Assembly: GCF_003265705.1 (NCBI RefSeq)
Contig: NW_020313005.1
Location: 20,038,797-20,102,796, forward strand
Length of the DNA stretch: 64,000 nt
Direction of reading: 5' to 3'
From: Callorhinus ursinus
Lineage: Eukaryota; Chordata; Mammalia; Carnivora; Otariidae
Part shown: piece by piece, positions 31,331 to 42,368 of the stretch
Position numbering within the stretch: position 1 is the first letter of the stretch
Layout: the number at the start of each line of letters is the position of its first letter
Made by a program: the position numbers and the translations under genes
Notes under the pieces: generated by a model
Told to the model about the DNA's origin: nothing
The model's database searches: none
What the model saw: the letters and a program-made list of their open reading frames with translations, nothing else

Positions 31331-32900
31331 TTAAAAAGTTAAAACTAAAAGTATGGGGAAATATATCCCATGCAAACATTACTCATAGGAGTGCTGGGCT
31401 GGCTATATTAATAACAGACAAAGTTGATTTTAGGACAAGGAATATTACAAAGAGATAAAAAGGGATGTTTCATAATTATAAGGGTGCAAATTAATTTAAA
31501 AAAAGCATAATTCTAAATTTCTATGTGCCTAATGACAGAGTTTCAAGATATGTTAGGCAAAACCTGATAGAACTGAAGAGAGGAATAGTAAATCCAAAAT
31601 GATCATTGGATTTTGAACTCGTCTCTCAGTGACTGACAGAACAAGTAAACAGAAAATCACTAAGAATGGAGGAGCCCTTAAGAGCGCTAGCCCCAAACTT
31701 GACCGGATTGACATTTTTCAAACAATACATCCAACGGTGGCAGAATACACATTCTTCTTTAGTACACATGGACTATTCATCAAGATCAATTATATACTAG
31801 GCTATAAAACAATTCCTAATATATTTATGAACACTAGAATTATGTTATCTGATCACAAAATTGAAATTACAATTCAATAACAAAGAGATACTTGAAAAAT
31901 CCCCCAGATATCTGAAAATTAAACAACACATTTCTAAAGAACCTATGGGTCAAAGAAGAAATCCAGAAGAAATCAGAAAAAAAATTTTTTTTAATTTTTA
32001 ACTAAATGAAAATGAAAACATTACATAGAAGCCTGTGGGGATGTCACTAAAGCAGGACTTACAAAGAAATTTAACTTTAAATGCTTATATTAGAAAAGAA
32101 GGTGTAAGATGACCTATGCTTCCATTTTAAAAGCAAGAAAAGAGCAAATTAAACTCAAAGTGAATAGAAGAAAGGAAATAGTAAAAAGTGGAAGTTAAAT
32201 GGGGCACCTGGCTGGCTCAGTCAGAAGAGCATGTGACTCTTGATTTTGGGGTCATGAGTTCAAGCCCCATGTTTGGTGTGAAGATTACTAAAAAAAAAAA
32301 AAAAACATAAAAAGAAAAGTGGAAGTTAATGACGTACAAAAGAAAAAAAATCAATGAAATAAGTGATTTCTTTGAAATGATTAATAAAATTGGAAAACTT
32401 CTGGCTAGACTGGTAAAGAAAAGACACAAATGACCAGTATTGGGAATGAAAGAGAGAACATCACAAAAGTACTAGAAATCATAAAAGGATAATGAGACAT
32501 ATTATAAATACTTTTACTGGAATAAATTTAATAACCTAATGAAATAGACAAGTTCCTTGAAAGACAAATTATCAAAATGGACACAAAAAGAAATAGAAAA
32601 TCTGAATGACCCTATAACTATTAAATAAGTTGAATGTGTCATTCAAAATTTTCCCATAACGAAGACTCCAGGCCCACACAATTTCATATATGAATTCTAA
32701 CAAGCAGCCAAAGGAAAAATATTATGAATTCAACACAAATTTTACAGAATAGAAAGAGAGGGAACACTTCCCACCTCATTTTATTCTCATAAATTCAGAA
32801 TCACCCTGATACCAAAACTAGACAAAGACAGTGCAAGACAACTAGAGCCATATTCCTCAGGAATGTAAACTCAAAAATCCTTACCAAAATATTAGCAAAT
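31331..32900 (+). repeat. Old LINE-1 ORF2-like fragment, split by a SINE
   Basis: Forward, A-rich degraded L1: 'aataacagacaaagttgattttagg', 'tatgtgcctaatgacagagttt', 'cgaagactccaggcccacacaatttca', 'accctgataccaaaactagacaaagacag'. These fit the 5' half of ORF2. A short SINE at 32201-32311 interrupts it. All frames are broken. Confidence 0.7.
32201..32311 (+). mobile_element. Short tRNA-SINE
   Basis: GGGGCACCTGGCTGGCTCAG head followed almost at once by 'gtgaagattactaaaa' and an A-run, without the CT-rich block. Target duplication AAAAGTGGAAGTTAA flanks it (about 32184-32198 and 32314-32328). Confidence 0.9.
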
Positions 32901-33055
32901 GAAGTTCAGAAATATGTGAATCATTATCATTTTCCTGTCCAGACCATAGTTCCTTTGCCTATAAACCAAAAAGGCTGAGCCAGAAACAGATTCTTTCTTG
33001 CGTTCTTTTTAGGTCTTAAATTTTATGACGTGTTCAGCATGGCCAGTGGTCCAGA
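32901..33055. other. Non-coding DNA without recognised feature
   Basis: Nothing recognised in this short span. Confidence 0.35.
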
Positions 33056-33059
33056 TTTC

Positions 33060-33225
33060 TTTCTCTCTCTTTTTTTAATTGAGTTATAATTGACATACAA
33101 CATTATATTAGTCTCAGGTATATAGCATAATGGTTTGATATTTGTATATGTTGCACAATGATCACCACAATAAATCTAGTTAATACCTGTCACCATACAG
33201 AGTTACAGAACTTTTTTTTCCCTGT
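33060..33225 (-). repeat. LINE-1 3' UTR fragment
   Basis: Inverted L1 terminus: TTGAGTTATAATTGACATAC ... 'gatcaccacaataaatctagtta'. About 165 bp, same type as the start of the 2497 copy. Confidence 0.75.
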
Positions 33226-33249
33226 GGCAGACTCATCTCTTTTAAAGGC

Positions 33250-33290
33250 GCTTAGGGGCACCTGGGTGTTAAGGCACACTGTTAATCATT
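33250..33290 (+). repeat. Fragment of a CAN SINE head
   Basis: AGGGGCACCTGGGTG is followed by unrelated sequence, so only the first few bases of a SINE head remain. Confidence 0.35.
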
Positions 33291-33307
33291 TAGAAATTGC
33301 TGAATAA

Positions 33308-33506
33308 TGGGCCACCTGGGTGGTTCAGTTGGTTAAACGTCCGACTTTTGGTTTTGGCTCAGGTCGTGATCTCAGGGTCGTGAGGTCAAGCCCCGAGTCC
33401 CGCTCCATGCTCAGCAGTCTGCTTGAGATTCTCTCTCCTTGTCCCTCTGCCCCTCCCGCTTGTGCTCTCTCTCTCTCTCTCAACTAAATAAATAAATCTT
33501 TAAAAG
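33308..33506 (+). mobile_element. CAN SINE
   Basis: Forward SINE (GGGCCACCTGGGTGGTTCAG head, CT tract, AACTAAATAAATAAATCTTT tail). The flanks share TTGCT(G)AA-type sequence, a weak target duplication. Confidence 0.9.
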
Positions 33507-34905
33507 GGGTCAGAGTTGCTAAAATTCCAGCTTCTATCAGCCTTGGGAAAAAAGGCAAGTTTAAGTGGCATATAACATGCTATAGAGAAACTGTTCATGA
33601 AAAGAAAAGTCAGTCGACATGTCAAACTTCACTGTTGTCTTATTTTAAGAATTTGCCACCCCCCCCCACAAACTCCAGCAACCACCACCCTGCATGGTCA
33701 GCAGCCACCAGCACGGAGGCCAGACCCTCCACCAGCAAAATGATGATGGCTCACTGTGAGCTCAGATGATGGTTAGCATTTTTTAGCAATAAAGCATTTT
33801 TTAATTAAGGTATTTACCTCGGTTTTTAGACATAATGCTATTGCACTCTTAATAGACTGCAGTACAATGTAAACATAACTTTTATACGCACTGGGAAACC
33901 AAAGAAATTGTTTGACTCGCTTTAGGGCAATATTCTATTTATTGCCGTGGTCTGGAACGGAATCAGCAATCTCTCTGAGGTATGCTTGTAAAGTTCCAAG
34001 GTGGTCCTGTCCCCCACTGGCTCAAGTAGCAGGAATTTTAGGTCAGAAGAAGCAGAGTAAAGGATATTAGACAGAAGAGATATGGGTCCTTGAGGATGGG
34101 TCCTTGTGTCACACTACATAAGTAATTCCCCGCCCCATCTGGAGTTTTCCTGGTGCCAATGCAGCGCATGTATTAGTTGGAATGGTCAGTGACTGCGACA
34201 CTGGATACTCAACTTGGGTGGTACTCAACTTGAAAGTCACTTTTATCCTGACAGAAGTCAAGGACACCCCCATAGAACCTCTTCGACGGCCACTTAGAAC
34301 ATCAGGGGAGAAAGAAGCCATTCGTGGGGTAACACAAAGAACACACCAGAAGTTAAGTTTCCTTTGTCCCAGCACTATGCCGAAGTGTGAAGCTCCAAAA
34401 TAGGATCACAAACTGGAACTATAAAAATATAACTGTTGTACTTGTGTTTAAATTGAGGACTTAAGAAATTGCAGACAGGAAAATGACCGTTTTCTTCCAG
34501 TTGTTGAAAGAATTCTAATCTAATATATGGAAATGCCAAGTCTGGGGCAGAATAATGTGGACTAAGAATAGGGTTAGCAGGCAAGGTAGGGCCAGGAGGA
34601 AGAAAGGAGAGGATCTTGACAAAGCTGAGAAACACCAGGCTGAATTTCACCAGTTCCTTAATGAGGAGGGATTGGAGTTAATCATAAACCCACCCAGTAT
34701 GTTGCTTTGGGTTTATTAGAGAGATAACCTTAGTTTTTAAAGGATAGTATGTTATATATAATTCTCTAGTTGTGTGGAGCCATTTTCATCTAACCCTTTA
34801 GGCTGTACTTACAAAGCCTCAAGTAAAAGACCCCCTTCAGATATTCTGAATCTTGGTCACATGGATCCCAAATCATTTATTGCAGTCAAGTTTTAGTGCT
34901 TTGAA
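33507..34905. other. Low-repeat non-coding DNA
   Basis: About 1.4 kb without a recognised repeat. Small frames (for example 34182-34403 plus and 34109-34375 minus) overlap antisense to each other and show no domain. No promoter signature. Confidence 0.45.
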
Positions 34906-35105
34906 GGGGCGCCTGGGTGGCTCAGTCAGTTAAGCCTCTGACTTCGGCTCAGGTCATGATCCCAGTGTCCTGGGATCGAGCCCCACATCTGGCTCCCTGT
35001 CCTGCGGGGAGTCTGCTTCTCCTTCTCCCCCTGCCCCTCCCCCGCTGCCCATGCACTCTCTCTCGCTCTCAAATAAATAAATAAAATCTTAAAAAGAAGA
35101 AAAAA
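34906..35105 (+). mobile_element. CAN SINE
   Basis: GGGGCGCCTGGGTGGCTCAG head, CT-rich block, AAATAAATAAATAAAATCTT tail. TAGTGCTTTGAA is duplicated on both sides. Confidence 0.94.
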
Positions 35106-35597
35106 GGTGGTAGTGCTTTGAAAGGCTGGTACAGTAAGAATATTTACAGGTGGTGTCGAGCAGGCCTTTTTCCCAAGTATGCCACAGGCCGCACTGGGGT
35201 ACTGGATGAAAGGCAAAAAGCAAAGCAGACTAATGAATGGCTCGGGCTTTTTTTATTCCATAATATCCAGAACTGCTCTTAGCCTCCAGGGAAAGCTCTC
35301 CTTTGGAGGGTCTGAACAAACCGGGTACCCTGTATGCGCTGTTCCTGCCATTAACTAGGCATGAAATTCTTCTTCCTCCTTCCTCCTCCCACTTTCCAAG
35401 TCCGTCTGAGCTCAACTGCGAATACACACGCTCTGTTACGCTCTCCCTCAGTCACAGGGGCAATTAATCATTTCTTTCTCTGGGCTCTTACAATTGATAA
35501 TGTTTCTTTATTGTTCGAGCTGTCTTTGCGGGGAGGGGTGTGTTATCTTTCCTCCGAAGATTTTCTCATCTTTGATGCCCTTTAAAATCACTACTAA
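35106..35597. other. Low-repeat non-coding DNA
   Basis: Nothing recognised apart from the target duplication of the next SINE at its right end. Confidence 0.4.
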
Positions 35598-35799
35598 GGA
35601 CGCCTGGGTGGCTTAGTCGTTAAGCGTCTGCCTTCGGCTCAGGTCATGATCCCAGGGTCCGGGGATCGAGACCCGCATCGGGCTCCCTGCTGGGCAGGAA
35701 ACCTGCTTCTCCCTCTCCCACTCCCCCTGCTTGTGTTCCTGCTCTCACTGTCTCTCTCTGTCAAATAAATAAATAAAATCTTAAAAAAAATAAAAAAAT
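35598..35799 (+). mobile_element. CAN SINE (young type)
   Basis: GGACGCCTGGGTGGCTTAGT head and 'cccactccccctgcttgtgttcc' block. Perfect target duplication AAAATCACTACTAA at 35584-35597 and 35800-35813. Confidence 0.95.
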
Positions 35800-35839
35800 A
35801 AAATCACTACTAAACTTTTAAGTTAATATCGCCTTTTAC

Positions 35840-36500
35840 TTACCCTGTTTGAAACTTGGTATATTTCTTCAATCTAGAGTCTTATGTTTTTCTTCTGGGA
35901 AATTCTCAGCTATAATCTCCTTGAACATTTCCTCTCTCCCTTTATACTCTACATCATGCTTTTGTATCTCTATGTTATGCTTTCTGGAATGCCTAATAGA
36001 TGTGTATTTCACCTGTTCAGCCTATTCTCCAAATCCCAACTGCCTTTTTGCATTTCCCTCCTTGTATTTCACTTTTTTTTTTAAGATTTTATTTATTTAT
36101 TTGAGAGAGAGAGAGAGAGCATGAGCTGGGGGGAAGGGGCAGAGGGAGAGGGAGAGGGAGAAGAAGACTCCCCACCGAGCAAGGAGCCCCACATGGGGTT
36201 TGATCCCAGGACTCTGGGATCATGACCTGAGCCGGAGGCAGATGCTTAACCGACTGAGCCACCCAGACGCCCTGCTGTGTTTTGCTCCAGATGCCTATTT
36301 CATCTCTTATCTCTGTACGTGTAATTTCAATTACCCTTCCATTGTCCAGGTGTCTTCAGCTGTGTCTGACTACGGATTTAAAAAATCTCAGGTACACAGA
36401 ATTAGATGGATGTTAATCCTTGGTTCATTACATACTTTCTTCATTTGTTAATACATGGCCTTCTTTTGCTTGTTTAGATATGGATCTATTCATTAATAAT
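35840..36500 (-). repeat. Ancient LINE-1-like fragment split by a SINE
   Basis: AT-rich inverted text such as 'cttctgggaaattctcagctataatctccttgaacatttcctc' and 'tttgctccagatgcctatttcat' resembles the 5' part of ancient L1M/HAL1 elements. A SINE at 36073-36272 divides it. Low-confidence family call. Confidence 0.45.
36073..36272 (-). mobile_element. CAN SINE
   Basis: Inverted SINE: T-run, AAGATTTTATTTATTTATTT, GA-rich tract, head ending GAGCCACCCAGACGCCC. Confidence 0.93.
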
Positions 36501-36599
36501 ATATATTAAAAAAGGCACTAGAATGTTAGCAATAACTTAAATCTGCCTACGTGCTTCCGCCTACTTTTGTCCCAGTGCTTTCCTCACACCCAAGGAAAT

Positions 36600-37200
36600 C
36601 ACAACCCTGAACCTTGTGCTTATTATTCCTCTACTTACAATTTTTTAAAATCATATTTTAAGAATATTTGGATTCCTAGAAAGCACAGTATTCAAACTTT
36701 TTTGTAAAGTGTAACTTTATAAAAATGATTCTATGCTACAATAGTCTACTGGGATGTACTTTTTCACAATTATGTTGTTAAGATTCATGCATAGTGCTGT
36801 ATGTACCTGCACTTCATTTGTTTTGACTGCACCATAATGTCCCATTGTGTTATTGTGTGATTATATCACAGTTTATTTATCCACTCTTTAGTCAACAAGC
36901 ATTTGGGTTGTTTCCAGGTTTTTGCTATTCTGAACAACACTGTGGTAAATATCACTGTTCATGTCTCTTGGGTTTCTCTTGGTTATGTTCCAAGAAATGG
37001 AATTACTGAGATATAGAATATGGGAATGTTCAACTTTCGAGATAATGGCGCACTGTTTTCCTACGTGGTTGTACCAAACAAATTGACTATTTAACCTGTC
37101 CGTTGAGTTTTTAACTTTTAGGGGCTGTATTTTTCACTCATAAAAGTATTATGTAGTTCTTTATTGAATTTACTTTTATGTTTCCAAACTGTCTCCAAAC
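36600..37200 (-). repeat. Old LINE-1 3' UTR (L1M-type)
   Basis: Inverted L1M-like text: 'gtagtctactgggatgtac'-type sequence, 'gcaccataatgtcccattgtgttattgtg', 'atttgggttgtttccaggtttttgctattctgaacaa', 'ctgttttcctacgtggttgtacc'. Strongly diverged. Confidence 0.6.
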
Positions 37201-37522
37201 TGTGATTACAGTTTCCATTTCTTCATTGATCGGTCTGATCAGTTTAAACATCCTACATTATCATCTTTTTCAAGTTTGTAATTATTCCAGTTCTTGAGGT
37301 GCTAAGTCTGTTTGTTGCATGTGCTTAACACCCATAGACATTCCCTCACCCCATGGTTGTTTGTTTCGTCATGTGGTTTATAAATTTTGGTTATGAGCTT
37401 ATCTTTAGCATAACTTTTTTTTTCCCTAGGGAAATCCTGTCTAATCTGGGTTTAGCCCTTCTACAATGTGACTTTTCAATTTCTTCTACTGGAGCCAAGG
37501 GATTTCAATGGTGTAGAATATA
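37201..37522. other. AT-rich non-coding DNA
   Basis: May be a further part of an ancient L1. I cannot assign it. Confidence 0.3.
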
Positions 37523-37748
37523 TGTTTGTTTGTTTGTTTGTTTGTTTGTTTGTTTTAGAGACAAAAAAGCAAGAGCACGCTCATGGGAGGGGTGCAGAGG
37601 GCAGAGGAAGAGGGAAAGAGAGAATACCAAGCAGGCTCCACGCCCAGCACAGAGCCCAATGTGAGGCTTGATCTCACGACCCTGAGATCATGACCTGAGT
37701 TGAAATCAAGAGTTGGACGCCTAACCGACTGAGCCATCCAGGTGCCCC
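37523..37748 (-). mobile_element. CAN SINE with (TTTG)n tail
   Basis: Inverted SINE. The tail has mutated into a (TTTG)n microsatellite at about 37526-37555. The head ends GAGCCATCCAGGTGCCCC. Confidence 0.88.
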
Positions 37749-40700
37749 AAATGTATTTTTTATGTTATGCTGATAGCTTGGTTTGGGGTTTCTATCTGTA
37801 TATATAGCATACATCTCGATCTCATACCCTGACACAACACAGTTTTGCCTTCTCATCGATGACCTTTGTTTGTTTTATTTGTTTGTTTTAACTCTAGAAG
37901 GCCTCAAGTGGATGTCAAGGTTCTTTGCCAAGGTTGATGGATGAAATTTTCCTAATTCCCTTTCCAGGGGCTGGGAAGCCCTTCAGATCACTGGGCTTTA
38001 TGGAGGGGGATTCAATTATAGTTTCCAAATTCATGCATGCTCAAGACCATTTAACTGATAGCAGTATAAACATGAAAAACCGGTCCACAGTCCTTGGGGC
38101 CTGTATGCAGGCCTGAAGAACCTCTTGGGCCATTATGACATTAGCTCTCACTTTCCACTCTCTCTGGGTTTGAGTTCTTTCTCTTGTTCATTTGTTTAGC
38201 TAGCATTTCTATGAGTAGATGAAATCAGGGAGAATGCCCAAGTCAGTGTAGGCAAGCTTGTTGCTAGAAATTCTACTGATATATTTTTTATTAAAGTTCT
38301 TTATTAAATTTACTAAGTCCTTGAACTATTGCTAATTGATTAACTTTAGGTCTCTCACACTGAGGGCAAACTCCTTGAAGGGCAGGCACATTTTATTCAT
38401 CTCTATTTTCTGCATACCCGTGACTTTTGCACCAACATATTAACACAGAATACTCACCCAAATAGAATTGTGAAATGCAGACATAATGAACAATCAAGTT
38501 AGTGAATGAATGCCACTTGGCATCATCATCTTCCTAGACTCAATAAAACCCCATTTCTACATTTTATTCAAAGAACTCTTATGGCATAATAAGACAGAGG
38601 CTTAAGGTCACAGAAGATCAGTCAAGGAGGGGGGCAGACAGTTTGGGAATCCTGAGCTCCGACGAGCTGATGACCTATTGTCTCTCTTCCTCCGCGAGTG
38701 TGAGAGACCAGGACAGCTGCCACATGGAGGCAGTGTGCTGTGCATTTTACAGGATTTGTACACTCACTTTTTTGTTCCAGACTGAGCCAGTGCTTGTGAA
38801 ATTTCAGGAGTGGGAACACCTCCAGGAAAGTGGCAGAACACAGGTGGCTTTTGTGCAAACTCTCCTTCTCAGTGCTGCCAGAACTTCTCTCGCTCCACCT
38901 GCATTACTCCTGCTATTCCAGTCATAAACGGAGACATTTAACAACACATAGCTTCTGTTCCGATTGAGCATGTGTGGTGCCCACACGGGTGTGCATGTGC
39001 CTGTGTGCATGATGTGTTCAGCCCATTGTCCTTGGGAAAGGAAAACTGGCACTCCCTGAATAAACCTGCCTCAGGACTGACCCATCATAGGGAAGCTGTT
39101 CTGGGTTCACCTCCCCCACTGAACTGTGAGTGGCCTGAAGATGGGTATTTCATCGGCATCATCTTTATACCCTCTGTTCCAAGAGAGGAAATGTGTGCTG
39201 AATCAGATGATCAAAAAGGAAACATGGGACAAGATGCCCCTAGAGTCCCGCTGCTTTTCTGGGCCAGGATCTGTGTATCTCCTGTTAGCCCAAGTCTCTG
39301 AGGATGAAGGGTCCCCTTGCTCCTCTTTCCAACAACAAGGGCAGACGCCAAGACAACCTGCATCCTTCCTTGGCTGGCCTAATTCTCTCTCAGCTTTGGT
39401 TTCTACTGATAAATGTGATAACAAAAATACTTTTTTGCATGACAACAAATTATTACTTTGACTACAAAAGGGATATTCCTTCATGGTTTTAGCAATGGGA
39501 AGAAAAATAACATTATTTTAATATTTCCATTCAATAGTCGTTAAGTGTCAAAAATGAATCTTCAGCAGGCCTATTCCCACCTTTGAGAGCTAGAACCCAT
39601 TTGTGGCTTCTTCACGAAGTGTGTGGCAAAGGTGTCCCCAAATAGCTTGGGGTGATGAAAGAAATCTGCGTGGAGAGATGTCTCCCTATTTGTCTTTTCA
39701 GCCTTGGGAGTAGGCCCCAGTAGGGCTTTGCCCGAACCCTGGGCCTCTCTCTGCCCAGGGCTATGAGGTACTCAGAGTTGTTGCATTCTGAGTGTGTGAA
39801 AAGCACAAAGGGAATATGAGTCAGAGAAATAATTCCTAGGGCCAACCTCACCCTAGAATTGTTTCATTCGAATGGGGAACTAGAGACGGGGGAACAAGCC
39901 CTTTGCCAAGGTCTCCACACTGTTCCAACTTGCCTTTGACTTCAGGACTCAGCAAACACTGACACAGGGCTGACAAACGGAGAAGGGCTTGATTTACAGA
40001 GCACTCCTCTGTCCCAAAGACACCAAACATTATAAAATCGAGGTTCTAAAGTGCTTCCACACAATGTGAGCTGACCCCGCGCCTCTCCCCGCCTAGCGCC
40101 CTGGAGTAAATTTCCAATGGGCAACATGCCCTCTTAAGAGGCAGGACAGAGAAAAAGTTTCTTCAGATGCCATTAGGAAAGTTGGGTGACAAGCCAAGTC
40201 GGGTGCTGTGTTCTTCAAGGCAGGAATCTTGAGGTCACTGGGGGGAATTTCATAATAGCTCCTGTCAACCAGCTGTAGGGGGCTTCCGTCAGTATTAGGG
40301 GTTATAGTGTTTAATGACAGGAGCATGGAGAGTGCATCTGATTTTCATAGCCCGGCCCTAATGGCACAAACATCTTGAGTTTCTATGAATGTTTCTCAGA
40401 CTATCTGCCCAAATGAGCACAACCCTAGCCCACCGCCCAGAACGCTGGGGTGTGCCCCATGTTTTCCTTACAGTGATGACTCCAGAAGTCATCAGAAGTC
40501 TACAGAAGAGGGTCTTCAGGTCACCAATTCTGGAAGTGGAGACTAGGGAATCTGTCTAAAACCTGGGCTTTCATGAACCATGGGATCAGCTGGTTGGAAA
40601 TGATCACCAGAAAGGAAACAGGCATAAAAGCATGATTAGAAAAAAATACATACTTTGTTTACATCAATGAGATACTCTTTGGGTTATATGGACACGAAAT

Positions 40701-42157
40701 CTGGAATTTGTTTTTTCTTCCTTATAGTTAGTCAATTATTGCAGTTGTATAGCATTTGTTTCTGCTCAGTTTCTTCCTTCTGGATTATTCTGTGACCTTT
40801 CTGGCCTGGGAATTTAAAATACATACCTTGTGATTATTTAGTTAGCTGAAATTTACTTATTTTTTTGCTGACCTAACTTGTTGGGACTTTGGATATGGGG
40901 TTGATGCAGATGGGTGTGGGGTAGGTAATATTGGCCCTGCCCACATTCCTTGGCTCTTTGGGACCCTAGAAGAAATGCTGTCGTTTTGGAATTAGAATGA
41001 CTGTATCTCTAGTAGAAGCACAAAAGATCAGATTGGATCCAAACATGGAGATTTTCACTAGCATAAGAGGGCAAGTCACTACTCCTCTCTGGATTTCAAG
41101 ATCCTATAAAATGAAGAGGTTGGCCTAGATGACTCAGGTCTCTTGTTGCTGGTTCTATCTAGCGATCCACTGTCTGTCCTCAGCAGATTGGGTTATGGGG
41201 CCTATTTTCATCTCTCCCATCTATTTACTATAATCCCAGAATGAGTTCTTTCATGCTTCTCTGATCTCACGTTTTCCTGTTGCAAAGTAGGGACTCTCAT
41301 TGGCCTCTCTTCTACCCACCAGCATCTCAAGGAATCGCAGCCTCTCAGACAAGAAAGGTGATTTGGCTCCTCCCTTTTTGAGGAAACTCCGGAGTGCAGC
41401 CAAATCTAGGGAGAAAGACCCACACAAGCACCCCCAGATACTTCCTCTCTTGGGAGGAAAACAAAGAAGAGGAAGGGAATAGCTCCAACAGGGGACCACC
41501 CAAGACAGCCTGGACCCCAGCACTGGGCACCAGGGCTCCAACCCCTGTCCGTGGGACCTCGGTCATTCTTACATTTATAGAGTGTGACAGCAGGAGGTCC
41601 GCAGGGATCATCTCAACAGCCACAATTCTGAAGGATGATATGAGCTGTGATCAACCTTTATTAAGCCTGAGGACATCTTTTTCCATCAACAGTTAATCCA
41701 AAGAGAACCTGTTTTGTGCGCAAATTCAGAGCCAAATCAGATGAAGTAAACAGATGTGGCACCTTCCTTCTAAGAGTTTATGGTCTAAATTAAACAGCAC
41801 AAACTCACAATGGGGAAACAAATCCTGGACAGCCTTTAAGAGCTTTGGGTCCAGTATTGATACCCATTACATCCTGGCCTCAGGTCAGGGGCTCTGATGT
41901 TCTCAGGATGGGGTAAGGGCTTTGGGTTTTGGATATGGGACAGCGCTTTCAGCAGGAAAAAATCACTCTGTCGTGCCAGTCAGTTAGGAAAGTTTCCATG
42001 TTGGAGAGAATTCCAGGAAGTCGATGAGACGTGACAACTTGGGAGGGGCAGAGGTGGTGCGAGGAAGATGTTGAAGGCAGAGTGGACAAGCTCATATAAC
42101 AAGGACCAACATTTTCCAGAGCTTTAAAGGACGTGACCACTTGAATTAGAAGCTTTT
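37749..42157. other. Long low-repeat non-coding region
   Basis: About 4.4 kb with almost no recent repeats. A weak L2 3' fragment lies near 38355-38410 ('actccttgaagggcaggcacattttattca') and a MIR-like patch near 41085-41150. Frames up to 111 codons occur, but pairs overlap antisense and none shows a domain. Lack of insertions may reflect constraint on regulatory DNA, or chance. Confidence 0.45.
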
Positions 42158-42352
42158 TTTTTTTTAAAGATTTTATTTATTTATTTGAGAGAGAGAGAAT
42201 GAGAGACAGAGAGCACAAGAGGGAAGAGGGTCAGAGGGAGAAGCAGACTCCCCGCTGAGCAGGGAGCCCAATATGGGACTCGATCCCGGGACTCCAGGAT
42301 CATGACCTGAGCCGAAGGCAGTCGCTTAACCAACTGAGCCACCCAGGCGCCC
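42158..42352 (-). mobile_element. CAN SINE
   Basis: Inverted SINE ending GAGCCACCCAGGCGCCC. Perfect 16-bp target duplication TGAATTAGAAGCTTTT at 42142-42157 and 42353-42368. Confidence 0.96.
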
Positions 42353-42368
42353 TGAATTAGAAGCTTTT

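Noticed and set aside
34109..34403. Possible processed pseudogene
   Set aside because: I do not recognise the peptide in either direction, and there is no poly(A) tail or flanking duplication.
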